From assembly GCA_023133195.1 (NCBI GenBank), contig JAGLWW010000042.1, forward strand, positions 1 to 6,727: 6,727 bases of DNA, read 5' to 3'. Source of the DNA: Candidatus Aenigmatarchaeota archaeon (GTDB taxonomy: Archaea > Aenigmatarchaeota > Aenigmatarchaeia > PWEA01 > JAGHBM01). How positions within the stretch are numbered: the first letter of the stretch is position 1; each line of letters starts with the position of its first letter. Positions 1 through 6,060 of this stretch are shown piece by piece. The notes under the pieces are model-generated. The model did no database searches and was not told the origin of the DNA. It saw only the letters and a program-made list of their open reading frames with translations. Made by a program: the position numbers and the translations under genes.

Positions 1-1
1 C

Positions 2-418
2 ACATCAATCGGGACAGCTTACGTAACGGACAACGACTGGGACAACGTAAAAAACAACACAAGAATAGTGGTGGAGGGGAATCAGGGAGAAGTCTGGGAA
101 ATAGAAAATCTCTACAACCTCCATGAAAACAAGCTTTACATAGCTGGGAACGGACCCAGCTACTTGGACAGGCTTGAAGGAAAACTTGTTAACACATATC
201 CGGGAGCAGGTCTTGAATCGCTTGTGGACAAGGATGAAATAATTGAAAAAACGGGCTCCTGTCAGGACAGAAGCAACGTGGATTATATTTATTTCAATAC
301 AAGCATACTAAATATTTATAAGGTTAAGGGTATGCCCGCGACATTGTCCTGGGAATTCAGAATAGATGAAGACCACCGCCCGGTATATGGAGTAAATAAT
401 ACCCTGAATTATGCGTGA
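2..418 (+). CDS. Probable exported protein, C-terminal part (5' end outside window)
   Basis: The reading frame is open from the left edge without a stop, so this is the C-terminal 138 residues of a longer protein. A GTG at 68 could be read as a start, but the frame continues upstream with similar composition and there is no ribosome binding site before it. The fragment is polar and rich in Asn, Asp, Gly and Tyr. It has no membrane segment or coiled coil and carries three N-glycosylation sequons (NNT, NTS, NNT), which fits an extracellular domain. Conspicuous stretches are GNGPSYLDRLEGKL, GLESLV and VDYIYF. From memory, similar GPS-LxRLEG and GxESLV patterns occur in exported proteins near archaeal pilus genes, but I cannot verify this. 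Its stop lies inside the start region of the next gene, so it belongs to the pilus operon. It may be a minor pilin or a surface protein. Its exact function is unknown. Confidence 0.75.
   Translation, partial: TSIGTAYVTDNDWDNVKNNTRIVVEGNQGEVWEIENLYNLHENKLYIAGNGPSYLDRLEGKLVNTYPGAGLESLVDKDEIIEKTGSCQDRSNVDYIYFNTSILNIYKVKGMPATLSWEFRIDEDHRPVYGVNNTLNYA
141..162. repeat. Perfect 8-bp inverted repeat inside the first gene
   Basis: TAGCTGGG at 141-148 is followed by a 6-base loop (AACGGA) and its exact reverse complement CCCAGCTA at 155-162. It lies in the codons for the AGNGPSY stretch of the exported protein. In RNA it would form a stable short hairpin. It has no T-run after it, so it does not look like a terminator. 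It may simply reflect codon choice. Confidence 0.6.
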
Positions 419-422
419 TTAT

Positions 423-1208
423 ATGGAGAAACTCAAAAGGCTGCTTATAGAGACTAATGTTGACAAGCTTCTTGAAATTGTAGAAAAGAGGGGAAAGATT
501 ACAATAAAGGAGTGCAGCAGCATCATAAATGTCCCGGAAAAGATAGTAGAAGAATGGGCAGAGATTCTGGATGAAAGCAACCTGCTTGAAATGGATTACA
601 AAATGAAATACACCCTTCTCAAGGCAAAAAAACTCTCCATAAAAGATGGGAGAAACGTGATGAAAAAAGTGGAAAGAGAAGGAAGGAAAATGAACATGGA
701 GGAAAAAATCATATTCAGAAAAATAAAGAAAGTGGAAAAAGAAATGAACAGAGGAGAGAAATTCATTCAAAATATAGAGAAGGATGTTGATAAAAAACTT
801 AAAAACATACAAGAGAAGTCTTGGAAGACAGGAGAGAGCAAAGAAAAGGATATTTCAAAGGAAATGATTGGTATAAGGAATGTTGAAAGAGGGATAACTG
901 ATAAAATGATGGGCATAAAGGAAAGAGTGAAAAATATAGGCCAAGTAAACATAGAAACCCAGGAAAGAGAAATAAATAATATTGAAGAAAGGATGGAAAA
1001 ATTAAAGGAAAACGCAAAGGGCCTTGAAAAGATTGTAAACATACTTGAGAAAAAAGTTGAAAAGGCGCGACCATCCGAATTTGAAAAAATCAGGGACCGC
1101 TTTCTAAGTTTAAAGAAAAATGCAATAGAACTTCATAAGAGAAAGGAAGAAGCGAAAAAGAGGACAGACAAACTTAAAAAGGGCATGAATAAAGCGAAAA
1201 AAAGGTGA
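423..1208 (+). CDS. Winged-helix plus coiled-coil protein of the pilus operon
   Basis: This is a cytoplasmic, very Lys/Glu-rich protein without signal peptide or membrane segment. Residues about 12-70 look like a winged helix-turn-helix: a helix (VDKLLEIVEKRG), a strand plus recognition-type helices (KITIKECSSIINVPEKIVEE), and a short wing (LLEMDYKMKYTLL). From about residue 80 to the end it is almost unbroken charged helix, predicted as long coiled coil. I chose the ATG at 423 (261 residues) over the ATG at 411 (265 residues). GTGAT followed by three bases precedes 423, exactly as before the ATPase gene, whereas 411 has no such site and would overlap the previous gene by 8 bases. It sits directly before the ATPase, so it may be a scaffold or regulator of the motor, filling a place like FlaC/D/E in archaella. 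That role is inference. DNA binding by the winged helix is possible but not shown. Confidence 0.8.
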   Translation: MEKLKRLLIETNVDKLLEIVEKRGKITIKECSSIINVPEKIVEEWAEILDESNLLEMDYKMKYTLLKAKKLSIKDGRNVMKKVEREGRKMNMEEKIIFRKIKKVEKEMNRGEKFIQNIEKDVDKKLKNIQEKSWKTGESKEKDISKEMIGIRNVERGITDKMMGIKERVKNIGQVNIETQEREINNIEERMEKLKENAKGLEKIVNILEKKVEKARPSEFEKIRDRFLSLKKNAIELHKRKEEAKKRTDKLKKGMNKAKKR

Positions 1209-1209
1209 T
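1204..1209 (+). promoter_or_regulatory. Ribosome binding site of the ATPase gene (GGTGAT)
   Basis: GGTGAT matches the archaeal 16S 3' end complement and stands three bases before the GTG start. It contains the TGA stop (1206-1208) of the coiled-coil gene, so termination and initiation are probably coupled. It is the reason for accepting a GTG start at 1213. Confidence 0.7.
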
Positions 1210-1212
1210 TTT

Positions 1213-2826
1213 GTGGGAGAAAAATTAAAGGAAAAGAAAGGGGAAAAGGAAACAACAAAAAAATCATATATCCTTGTGGCAGACAACGTAAAGGCAGATG
1301 TAAAAATCTACATGAAAAAGGAAGACTATGTTTCAAGATATGATATAAACTACCCCAAGATAAAAGAAGGCACATCTGCTGTATTGGGTTCCATAAAACA
1401 AGAACTTATAAAATCTATAGGCATAAAAGGCAGAGAAGTTTTAGACCCCCAGATAATAGAAAAAATAAAGGCAGATTCGCTTAAAAAATCAGAAGGACTT
1501 ATAAAAAAGCATATGCCAAGCCTTTCTGAAGAAAGGAGAAAAACTCTGGCAGGACAACTGCTGCATGAAATGTTTGGCCTGGGATCAATAGAGTTGCTTC
1601 TGAAAGACGATGACCTGGAAGAAATAGTAATAAACAACTCCTTGAATCCACCTTGGGTTTATCACAAAGAATTTGGATGGCTCAAAACCAACATAACCCT
1701 TAAGAATGAAGATGAGACATACAACTATGCCTCCATGATAGGAAGGAGGATAGGAAGGCAGATAACCAATCTTATGCCTCTCATGGATGCGCATCTCATA
1801 ACCGGGGACAGGGTAAATGCAACGTTATTTCCCATATCCACAAAAGGCAACACTCTTACAATAAGAAAATTCGCAAGAAATCCCTGGACTATAACGCATC
1901 TTATAGACCCGAAGTCCAACACCATGTCAAAGGAAGTGGCGGCACTTCTTTGGCTTTGTTTAGAGTATGAACTGAACATGATTATAGCAGGCGGAACTGC
2001 ATCTGGCAAAACCTCTTTGCTGAATGCATTGACTCCTTTCATACCTCCCACCCATAGAATAGTATCAATAGAGGATACAAGAGAACTGCAGCTTCCTGAA
2101 TTCCTTCACTGGGTGCCATTAACGACAAGAGAACCAAACCCGGAAGGCAAGGGGGAGGTAAACATGCTCGAACTTATGATAAACTCCCTGAGAATGAGAC
2201 CTGACAGGATGATTGTAGGTGAAATAAGAAGACAAAGACAGGCTGAAGTACTGTTTGAAGCCATGCATACGGGCCATTCGGTTTATGCGACTCTACATGC
2301 TAATACTGCAGATGAAGTCAGGAGAAGGATGATTAACCCGCCGATATCCCTGCCGGAAAGCATGCTTGAGGCTTTGCACCTGACGTGCGTACAATTCAGG
2401 CAAAGAAGACTTGGCATAAGAAGAACCTTTGAACTGGCAGAATTTGTTCCGACAAGAGAACCTGGTGGCAAGTCAAAGGTAAGAGTGAATGTCCTTTACA
2501 TGTGGAATCCCAGGACAGACCGATTGGAAAAAACCAGGAAAGCTGCAAAACTAAGTGATATAAGCATGAGGCTTGTTGAAGAGATTCAGCTGCATACCGG
2601 CATGTCTGAAAAGGAACTGGAAAATGACCTAAAAGAAAAGGAAAAGATACTCCAGTGGGCTGTTGACAACAACATAAAGACAGTGAACACCGTGGGAAAA
2701 ATCATGGCAGATTATTACAAAGACAAGGAATATGTTTTGGAACTTGTCAAAAAGAAAGAAAAACCTCAAAATATTTTTGAGAAAAATCTCCTGGAAGAAA
2801 TGAAAGCCAGAGGACTTATAAAATGA
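1213..2826 (+). CDS. Type IV pilus assembly ATPase (FlaI/TadA/GspE superfamily)
   Basis: This 537-residue cytoplasmic hexameric ATPase powers pilus subunit polymerisation through the platform proteins encoded next. An N-terminal region of about 110 residues starts with a Lys/Glu-rich tail and is followed by the N-terminal domain of the secretion ATPase family (LLKDDDLEEIVINN, about 135-150). The core has all the family motifs: Walker A GGTASGKT at 260-267, Asp box IEDTRE at 286-291, Walker B RMIVGE at 332-337 with Glu337 as the probable catalytic base, and the His box HTGHSVYATLHA at 352-363. The arginine-rich segments (RMRPDR, EIRRQRQ) are also typical. After the core comes a helical C-terminal extension (about 440-537) of unknown role. 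It is closer to archaeal FlaI/TadA than to bacterial PilB. I do not name it FlaI, because the downstream subunit is a pilin-like protein and no FlaH is present. It starts at GTG, supported by GGTGAT. No residue of the catalytic motifs is missing. Confidence 0.95.
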   Translation: MGEKLKEKKGEKETTKKSYILVADNVKADVKIYMKKEDYVSRYDINYPKIKEGTSAVLGSIKQELIKSIGIKGREVLDPQIIEKIKADSLKKSEGLIKKHMPSLSEERRKTLAGQLLHEMFGLGSIELLLKDDDLEEIVINNSLNPPWVYHKEFGWLKTNITLKNEDETYNYASMIGRRIGRQITNLMPLMDAHLITGDRVNATLFPISTKGNTLTIRKFARNPWTITHLIDPKSNTMSKEVAALLWLCLEYELNMIIAGGTASGKTSLLNALTPFIPPTHRIVSIEDTRELQLPEFLHWVPLTTREPNPEGKGEVNMLELMINSLRMRPDRMIVGEIRRQRQAEVLFEAMHTGHSVYATLHANTADEVRRRMINPPISLPESMLEALHLTCVQFRQRRLGIRRTFELAEFVPTREPGGKSKVRVNVLYMWNPRTDRLEKTRKAAKLSDISMRLVEEIQLHTGMSEKELENDLKEKEKILQWAVDNNIKTVNTVGKIMADYYKDKEYVLELVKKKEKPQNIFEKNLLEEMKARGLIK

Positions 2827-2840
2827 GAAGATTTGTATGA
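2823..2840 (+). other. Five-codon mini-ORF linking ATPase and platform gene
   Basis: ATG at 2823 overlaps the ATPase stop as ATGA and reads MRRFV. It then ends at TGA 2838-2840, which overlaps the ATG (2837) of the platform gene, again as ATGA. Its first 12 bases, ATGAGAAGATTT, are identical to the start of the second platform gene at 3723. It could carry ribosomes from one gene to the next, since the platform gene has only a weak ribosome binding site. It could also be a decayed former start of the platform gene. Translation is not shown. Confidence 0.35.
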
Positions 2841-3712
2841 AAAGAATCCCCTTGATACCTATTCCTATGGAAAAGGCTTTAAGGATTTCCAAAAAGCTCA
2901 GGTGGTTAAGCCAACCTTTGGTAAGAATAATGCCCGGTCTCAAGAGAGACTTGTATCAAAGTGAGATTGATATAAAACCGATGGATTATGTGGGCATAGT
3001 CTTTTTCACTTCCTTGTTTTATTCAATTATGATGGGTGGAGTGGTGACTTTAAGCAGCTTGATTTTCATAGGAACCATGGACTTTATGGGAATACTTATT
3101 GGATTCATATTCTTTTTCATAAGTTTTTATTTCCTAATCTTTTATCCAAAGTTGACCTCAAGAAAGAGGGTAAAAGAATTGGAGAAAAACCTTTTGTTTG
3201 CTTTAAGGCATATACTTATAGAAATAAAAAGCGGTATTCCCCTCTTTGACTCCATGGTTGGAGTTAGTAAGGGATATGGGGAATTATCCGATGAATTTAT
3301 GAAAATAGTGAAGAATATACACGCAGGTAAAAGCCAGGTAGAATCGCTGAATAATGCTTCGGAAAGAAACCCGTCTCTTTACTTCAGAAGAGCTTTGTGG
3401 CAAATAGTAAATGCTATAAAGGCCGGGAGTGATATAGGGAATACTCTTGAAATCATAACAAATGACTTGTCTGATAAGCAGATAAACGATATAAAATCAT
3501 ACGGACAGGAATTGAACCCCTGGACTATGATGTACATGATTATAGCCGTTATCGCCCCGAGCCTGGGTGTCACCTTCCTTATTATACTTTCATCCTTTTC
3601 CGGTATAACCATACCAAAAATTATATTCCCGACAATATTAGTTGGACTTTTCCTGTTCCAGATATTTTTCATAGGATTTGTGAAGTCCAAGAGGCCTTCA
3701 ATAGCAATTTAA
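2837..3712 (+). CDS. Pilus platform membrane protein 1 (FlaJ/TadC-type, T2SSF domain)
   Basis: This is a 291-residue integral membrane protein of the type II secretion F family, which forms the membrane base on which the ATPase acts. Hydrophobic segments lie at about 52-79, 82-104, 231-253 and 261-282. Between the second and third is a cytoplasmic helical domain (about 112-225) with the usual features of the fold: LEKNLLFALRHILIEIKSGIPL, a Gly-rich turn, then LWQIVNAIKAGSDIGNTLEI. The arrangement of two helices, a cytoplasmic domain and two helices is typical of the TadB/TadC half-size members. The basic N-terminus (MKRIPLIPIPMEK, then further Arg/Lys) should stay in the cytoplasm. It starts 10 bases after the ATPase stop, with only a poor ribosome binding site (GAGAAGAT), and is followed after 10 bases by its partner. 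Archaella use one large FlaJ. Two consecutive F-type proteins are common in other archaeal pili. Confidence 0.9.
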   Translation: MKRIPLIPIPMEKALRISKKLRWLSQPLVRIMPGLKRDLYQSEIDIKPMDYVGIVFFTSLFYSIMMGGVVTLSSLIFIGTMDFMGILIGFIFFFISFYFLIFYPKLTSRKRVKELEKNLLFALRHILIEIKSGIPLFDSMVGVSKGYGELSDEFMKIVKNIHAGKSQVESLNNASERNPSLYFRRALWQIVNAIKAGSDIGNTLEIITNDLSDKQINDIKSYGQELNPWTMMYMIIAVIAPSLGVTFLIILSSFSGITIPKIIFPTILVGLFLFQIFFIGFVKSKRPSIAI

Positions 3713-3713
3713 A

Positions 3714-3719
3714 GGAGAT
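3714..3719 (+). promoter_or_regulatory. Ribosome binding site of platform gene 2 (GGAGAT)
   Basis: GGAGAT stands three bases before the ATG at 3723 and directly after the TAA stop of platform gene 1. It is the same spacing as at the ATPase gene and fixes this start. Confidence 0.65.
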
Positions 3720-3722
3720 TTT

Positions 3723-4706
3723 ATGAGAAGATTTTACAAGGTCATAGGAGAAATAGTGCCATACAAGAACAGGCTTAATGATATACTCAGATATGCTGGC
3801 ATGGAAGATATATCACCCCTTGAATTCTCTGGGTTTATGTTCATATACAGCTCTCTGCTTGGCATCATAGTCTTCTTTATATCTTACCTGTTTTTCGGTT
3901 TTTATATGGCTTTTGGCCTGGGAATTTTATCATTTGTAGGATTCCAGACATTCCTCTACATCATACTTGTTCTGGTCATGGATGCCAGGACCAAGCAGAT
4001 AGAAGAGGTCCTGGCTGATGCCCTGCAACTGATGTCTGCCAATGTGAGGGCAGGTATGACTCTTGACAGGGCTATTTGGTTATCGGCAAGACCCGAATTC
4101 GGCCCGCTTGAAGATGAGATAAAGCTGTTTGGCAATGAAGTCCTTGGCGGCGTGACTATGATCGATGCCCTGAGAAACATCAAGAATAGAGTGAACTCAA
4201 ACCTTCTTGACAGGACTTTGAATTTGATGGAAGAGGGCGTAAAATCGGGCGGCGAGATGGCACATCTGCTTGATGAGACAGCCTTGGACATAAGAAAGAT
4301 ACAAATCATGAGAAGGGAAATAAGAAGCAACGTGATAATGTATTCCATGTTTATAATGTTTGCATCTGTACTGGGTGCTCCCCTGTTATTTGCTGTATCC
4401 GTGTACTTCATAGAGATGATTGGCGGGTTCTGGCAAGAAACTGCGACTGATGTACCAAGCCAGATGAGCTCGGGTCTTATGCAGATGACAGGCCCCCAGG
4501 TAGACCCCACGGAAATGATGATGTTCTCTGTGGCCTGTATAATCCTTACAACTGTTTTCGGGGCACTTATAATAGGTCTCATACAGACAGGAAAAGAAAA
4601 GAGAGGTTTAAAGTATATACCTCTTCTCACAGGATCCGGGGTAGCCGTATTCTTTTTAGTAAGATTTGCCATAACCTCTTTGTTTGGTAGTTTGCTTGGG
4701 TTTTAG
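3723..4706 (+). CDS. Pilus platform membrane protein 2 (FlaJ/TadC-type, T2SSF domain)
   Basis: This 327-residue integral membrane protein is of the same family as the gene before it and is the probable partner in the platform complex. Hydrophobic segments are at about 34-58, 61-86, 204-232, 265-288 and 299-325. The cytoplasmic F domain covers about 90-200, with ADALQLMSANVRAGMTLDRA and LNLMEEGVKSGGEMAHLLDE, the Gly-turn-helix signature of the family. Compared with protein 1 it has an additional C-terminal hydrophobic segment. It also has a roughly 32-residue loop (233-264), rich in Met, Gln and Ser, between segments three and four, probably on the outer face. The start at 3723 has a good ribosome binding site. 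The gene ends just before the pilin promoter. The order ATPase, platform 1, platform 2, pilin supports a dedicated pilus machine. Confidence 0.9.
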   Translation: MRRFYKVIGEIVPYKNRLNDILRYAGMEDISPLEFSGFMFIYSSLLGIIVFFISYLFFGFYMAFGLGILSFVGFQTFLYIILVLVMDARTKQIEEVLADALQLMSANVRAGMTLDRAIWLSARPEFGPLEDEIKLFGNEVLGGVTMIDALRNIKNRVNSNLLDRTLNLMEEGVKSGGEMAHLLDETALDIRKIQIMRREIRSNVIMYSMFIMFASVLGAPLLFAVSVYFIEMIGGFWQETATDVPSQMSSGLMQMTGPQVDPTEMMMFSVACIILTTVFGALIIGLIQTGKEKRGLKYIPLLTGSGVAVFFLVRFAITSLFGSLLGF

Positions 4707-4723
4707 CAAAAACTTTATAAATA
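4706..4723 (+). promoter_or_regulatory. BRE/TATA promoter of the pilin gene
   Basis: A purine-rich BRE-like GCAAAAAC (4706-4713) is followed by TTTATAAATA (4714-4723), a near-consensus archaeal TATA box. Transcription would start about 25 bases later, around 4742-4746, giving a leader of about 11 to 15 bases. This would put the AGGTGA ribosome binding site at the very 5' end of the message. An independent promoter fits a structural subunit needed in far larger amounts than the motor proteins. Confidence 0.75.
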
Positions 4724-4743
4724 AGGTATTTCTAATTAATTTT

Positions 4744-4749
4744 AGGTGA
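4744..4749 (+). promoter_or_regulatory. Ribosome binding site of the pilin gene (AGGTGA)
   Basis: AGGTGA lies seven bases before the ATG at 4757. It supports that start, which is also needed to keep the short class III signal peptide intact. Confidence 0.65.
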
Positions 4750-4756
4750 AACAAAC

Positions 4757-5221
4757 ATGTTAGGCAAAAAAGGTCAGTCGGCCCTCGAATACTTGATGAC
4801 TTACGGCTGGGCTATACTGATAATAATAATCGTAGGAGGAGTTCTGTACTACTACGGTGTTTTCTCACCGGGAAAACTGGTTGGAGAAAGCAAAGTGGGT
4901 TTCAGTAAGGTACAATTGGACACATGGACAGTAGACGCAGGTGCTGATGAGTTGTTGTTTATACTTGAAAACAGGGCAGGAAAAGAGATAAACATAACAA
5001 ACTTTGATGTTGGTGGAACGAATACTGATGCAGCAACATACTGGACAACAACTTGGAACATGGCTGCAGGAGACAGGAGCACAAACTTCGTTAACGTGAC
5101 TTCCCCATCAATAGATGCTGGAGAAAGCTACAAGTGGGACATTACAATAACCTACTACATGACGGAATACGGCTCAGGCACGACATTCACAAGCAGTGGA
5201 AGCATTTCAGGAGTAGCATAA
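4757..5221 (+). CDS. Prepilin with class III signal peptide
   Basis: This 154-residue precursor of a type IV pilus subunit begins MLGKKG followed by QSALEYLMTYGWAI. That is the archaeal class III signal: basic residues, a Gly at 6, Gln as +1 and Glu at +5. The signal peptidase of the EppA/FlaK type would cut after Gly6, leaving 148 residues. The hydrophobic helix (about 16-36, AILIIIIVGGVLYYYGVF) anchors the precursor in the membrane and forms the filament core. The rest is a beta-rich, Thr/Asn/Gly-rich head exposed outside, with two N-glycosylation sequons (NIT at 79, NVT at 113). These sites are often glycosylated in archaeal pilins. The protein has no Cys. It is the last gene of the pilus locus and has its own promoter and terminator, so it is probably the major subunit. 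An adhesive pilus is more likely than an archaellum, because the archaellum genes are absent from the window, though that is not excluded. Confidence 0.93.
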   Translation: MLGKKGQSALEYLMTYGWAILIIIIVGGVLYYYGVFSPGKLVGESKVGFSKVQLDTWTVDAGADELLFILENRAGKEINITNFDVGGTNTDAATYWTTTWNMAAGDRSTNFVNVTSPSIDAGESYKWDITITYYMTEYGSGTTFTSSGSISGVA

Positions 5222-5242
5222 ATTACTGTTAAATAACCCCCT

Positions 5243-5265
5243 ATATTTTCTTTATTTTTAATTTT
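5243..5265 (+). terminator. T-rich terminator after the pilin gene
   Basis: Runs of T (ATTTTCTTTATTTTTAATTTT) begin about 20 bases after the pilin stop without a strong hairpin. This is the usual form of archaeal intrinsic termination. The opposite strand of this 46-base spacer has no T-run, so it serves only the pilus side. Confidence 0.6.
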
Positions 5266-5267
5266 GG

Positions 5268-5648
5268 TTATTGGTAAATAGAATAAGATGGGTATAATCC
5301 TAATTCTCTGGCCCATTTGGGATTTTCCCTTAAAACTTGCTCAAAAACACTTCTACCACAGCTAGGACGTTCCATTAAATTTTCAACTGACTTTTCTCTT
5401 ATTTCTCCTGTTGAAAGTATTTCCCTTAAAGAATATTTCTCCTTTCCAAATTTGTATTCGCCTATCTTAACAACTGAATTTATACCTAATTTTCTCAGGA
5501 AATCAGGAATTTTTTCGTTATCTTTAAAATAGGGAATTCTATCAAAATCATCTTCAAAAATAAAATAAGATATTCTTCCAGGAGAGTACTTTATCTTTTC
5601 TCCAAACCTTTCCAAGCCTTTTCTGAAATCTATTAATTCTGATTTCAT
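5268..5648 (-). CDS. Unknown small protein, third gene of the minus-strand operon
   Basis: This is a 126-residue soluble protein that I do not recognise. It is charged, aromatic-rich and mixed alpha/beta in appearance, with no signal peptide or membrane segment. Visible stretches are RISYFIFEDDFDRIPYF, a Lys/Glu-rich centre, RPSCGRS with the only Cys, and a C-terminal ENPKWARELGLYPS. I chose the ATG at 5648, five bases after the stop of the preceding gene. A TTG at 5657, which overlaps that stop, would add three residues. Neither has a good ribosome binding site, so translation probably depends on re-initiation after the previous gene. Base composition is low in GC like its operon partners. 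It ends convergently 46 bases from the pilin. Being last in an operon led by a ribbon-helix-helix protein, it could be an effector such as a toxin, but no known catalytic motif is seen. Confidence 0.65.
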   Translation of the reverse strand: MKSELIDFRKGLERFGEKIKYSPGRISYFIFEDDFDRIPYFKDNEKIPDFLRKLGINSVVKIGEYKFGKEKYSLREILSTGEIREKSVENLMERPSCGRSVFEQVLRENPKWARELGLYPSYSIYQ

Positions 5649-5653
5649 AAAAA

Positions 5654-6046
5654 TCAATTTAAAATGAAATTATGCATATATTCGTTCCATCTAGGCTCTA
5701 TGAGCTCATAAACTGTTTTTGCCATTTGCTCATCTTCTCTATTTTTATTTATCTCTCCTATTCTATAATTAACTGCTTTAAACAATAAAAGATTCTTCCT
5801 TTCAATTTCTTTGCCCTTCTCTGGTGAATCTTTCAGTTTATAAGCAAACCCCCAACTAAAAACATCTCTTATACAATCGTGAGAACAGCAACTTTTTGAT
5901 ATGCTTGACATGCCATCAAAATATTTTTTTATCAAAGACCTGTCATCCTGAGAATTTTGAAGGGCATATCTGAGCTGTTTCTTCCTTTCTTCAGGACTTA
6001 ACATTAAATCTGTCCCCTCCAAGAAAAAATTCCATCTGTAGACCAT
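5654..6046 (-). CDS. Unknown small protein with CCSHDC motif, second gene of the minus-strand operon
   Basis: This 130-residue soluble, mostly helical protein is not one I recognise. A Cys/His cluster CCSHDC at 53-58 could bind a metal or form disulfides, but no second Cys pair exists in the protein, so a full zinc finger would need a dimer. Other features are a helical Lys/Arg-rich region (SPEERKKQLRYALQ, 17-30), a Trp/aromatic patch (DVFSWGFAYKL) and a C-terminal Trp/Tyr/His-rich end (EPRWNEYMHNF). The ATG at 6046 is well supported by GGAGGT seven bases upstream. An internal Met at 15 lacks such a site. It starts 14 bases after the stop of the ribbon-helix-helix gene and ends five bases before the ATG of the next, so the three genes are one operon. 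Function cannot be deduced. Confidence 0.75.
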   Translation of the reverse strand: MVYRWNFFLEGTDLMLSPEERKKQLRYALQNSQDDRSLIKKYFDGMSSISKSCCSHDCIRDVFSWGFAYKLKDSPEKGKEIERKNLLLFKAVNYRIGEINKNREDEQMAKTVYELIEPRWNEYMHNFILN

Positions 6047-6053
6047 TTTTTAA

Positions 6054-6059
6054 ACCTCC
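6054..6059 (-). promoter_or_regulatory. Ribosome binding site of the CCSHDC gene (GGAGGT)
   Basis: The minus strand reads GGAGGT seven bases before the ATG at 6046. It is a full match to the archaeal consensus and the strongest site in the window. It decides this start and suggests that the second gene is translated well. Confidence 0.75.
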
Positions 6060-6060
6060 A

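Noticed and set aside
68..70. GTG as a true start of the first gene
   Set aside because: The frame is open to the left edge with the same composition, there is no ribosome binding site, and the product would lack any export signal although it looks extracellular.
357..1074. Several Phe/Leu/Ser-rich open frames on the minus strand opposite the coiled-coil gene
   Set aside because: They are the complement of Lys/Glu-rich codons (AAA, GAA read as TTT, TTC), which explains both their openness and their apparent hydrophobicity.
3956..4672. A long open frame (238 codons) on the minus strand opposite platform gene 2
   Set aside because: It is antisense to a gene with clear family motifs and membrane pattern. 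It has no ribosome binding site or promoter, and its composition is that of a mirror image.
4734..4741. Palindrome AATTAATT between TATA box and pilin start as an operator
   Set aside because: It is too short and too AT-rich to distinguish from chance in this spacer.
1213..5221. Naming the locus an archaellum (fla/arl) operon
   Set aside because: The platform is split in two, FlaH and other archaellum genes are not seen in the window, and the structural subunit is a single short pilin-like protein.
5317..5532. A 71-codon plus-strand frame within the minus-strand operon
   Set aside because: It lies fully inside a better supported minus-strand gene, has no promoter or ribosome binding site, and shows no motif.
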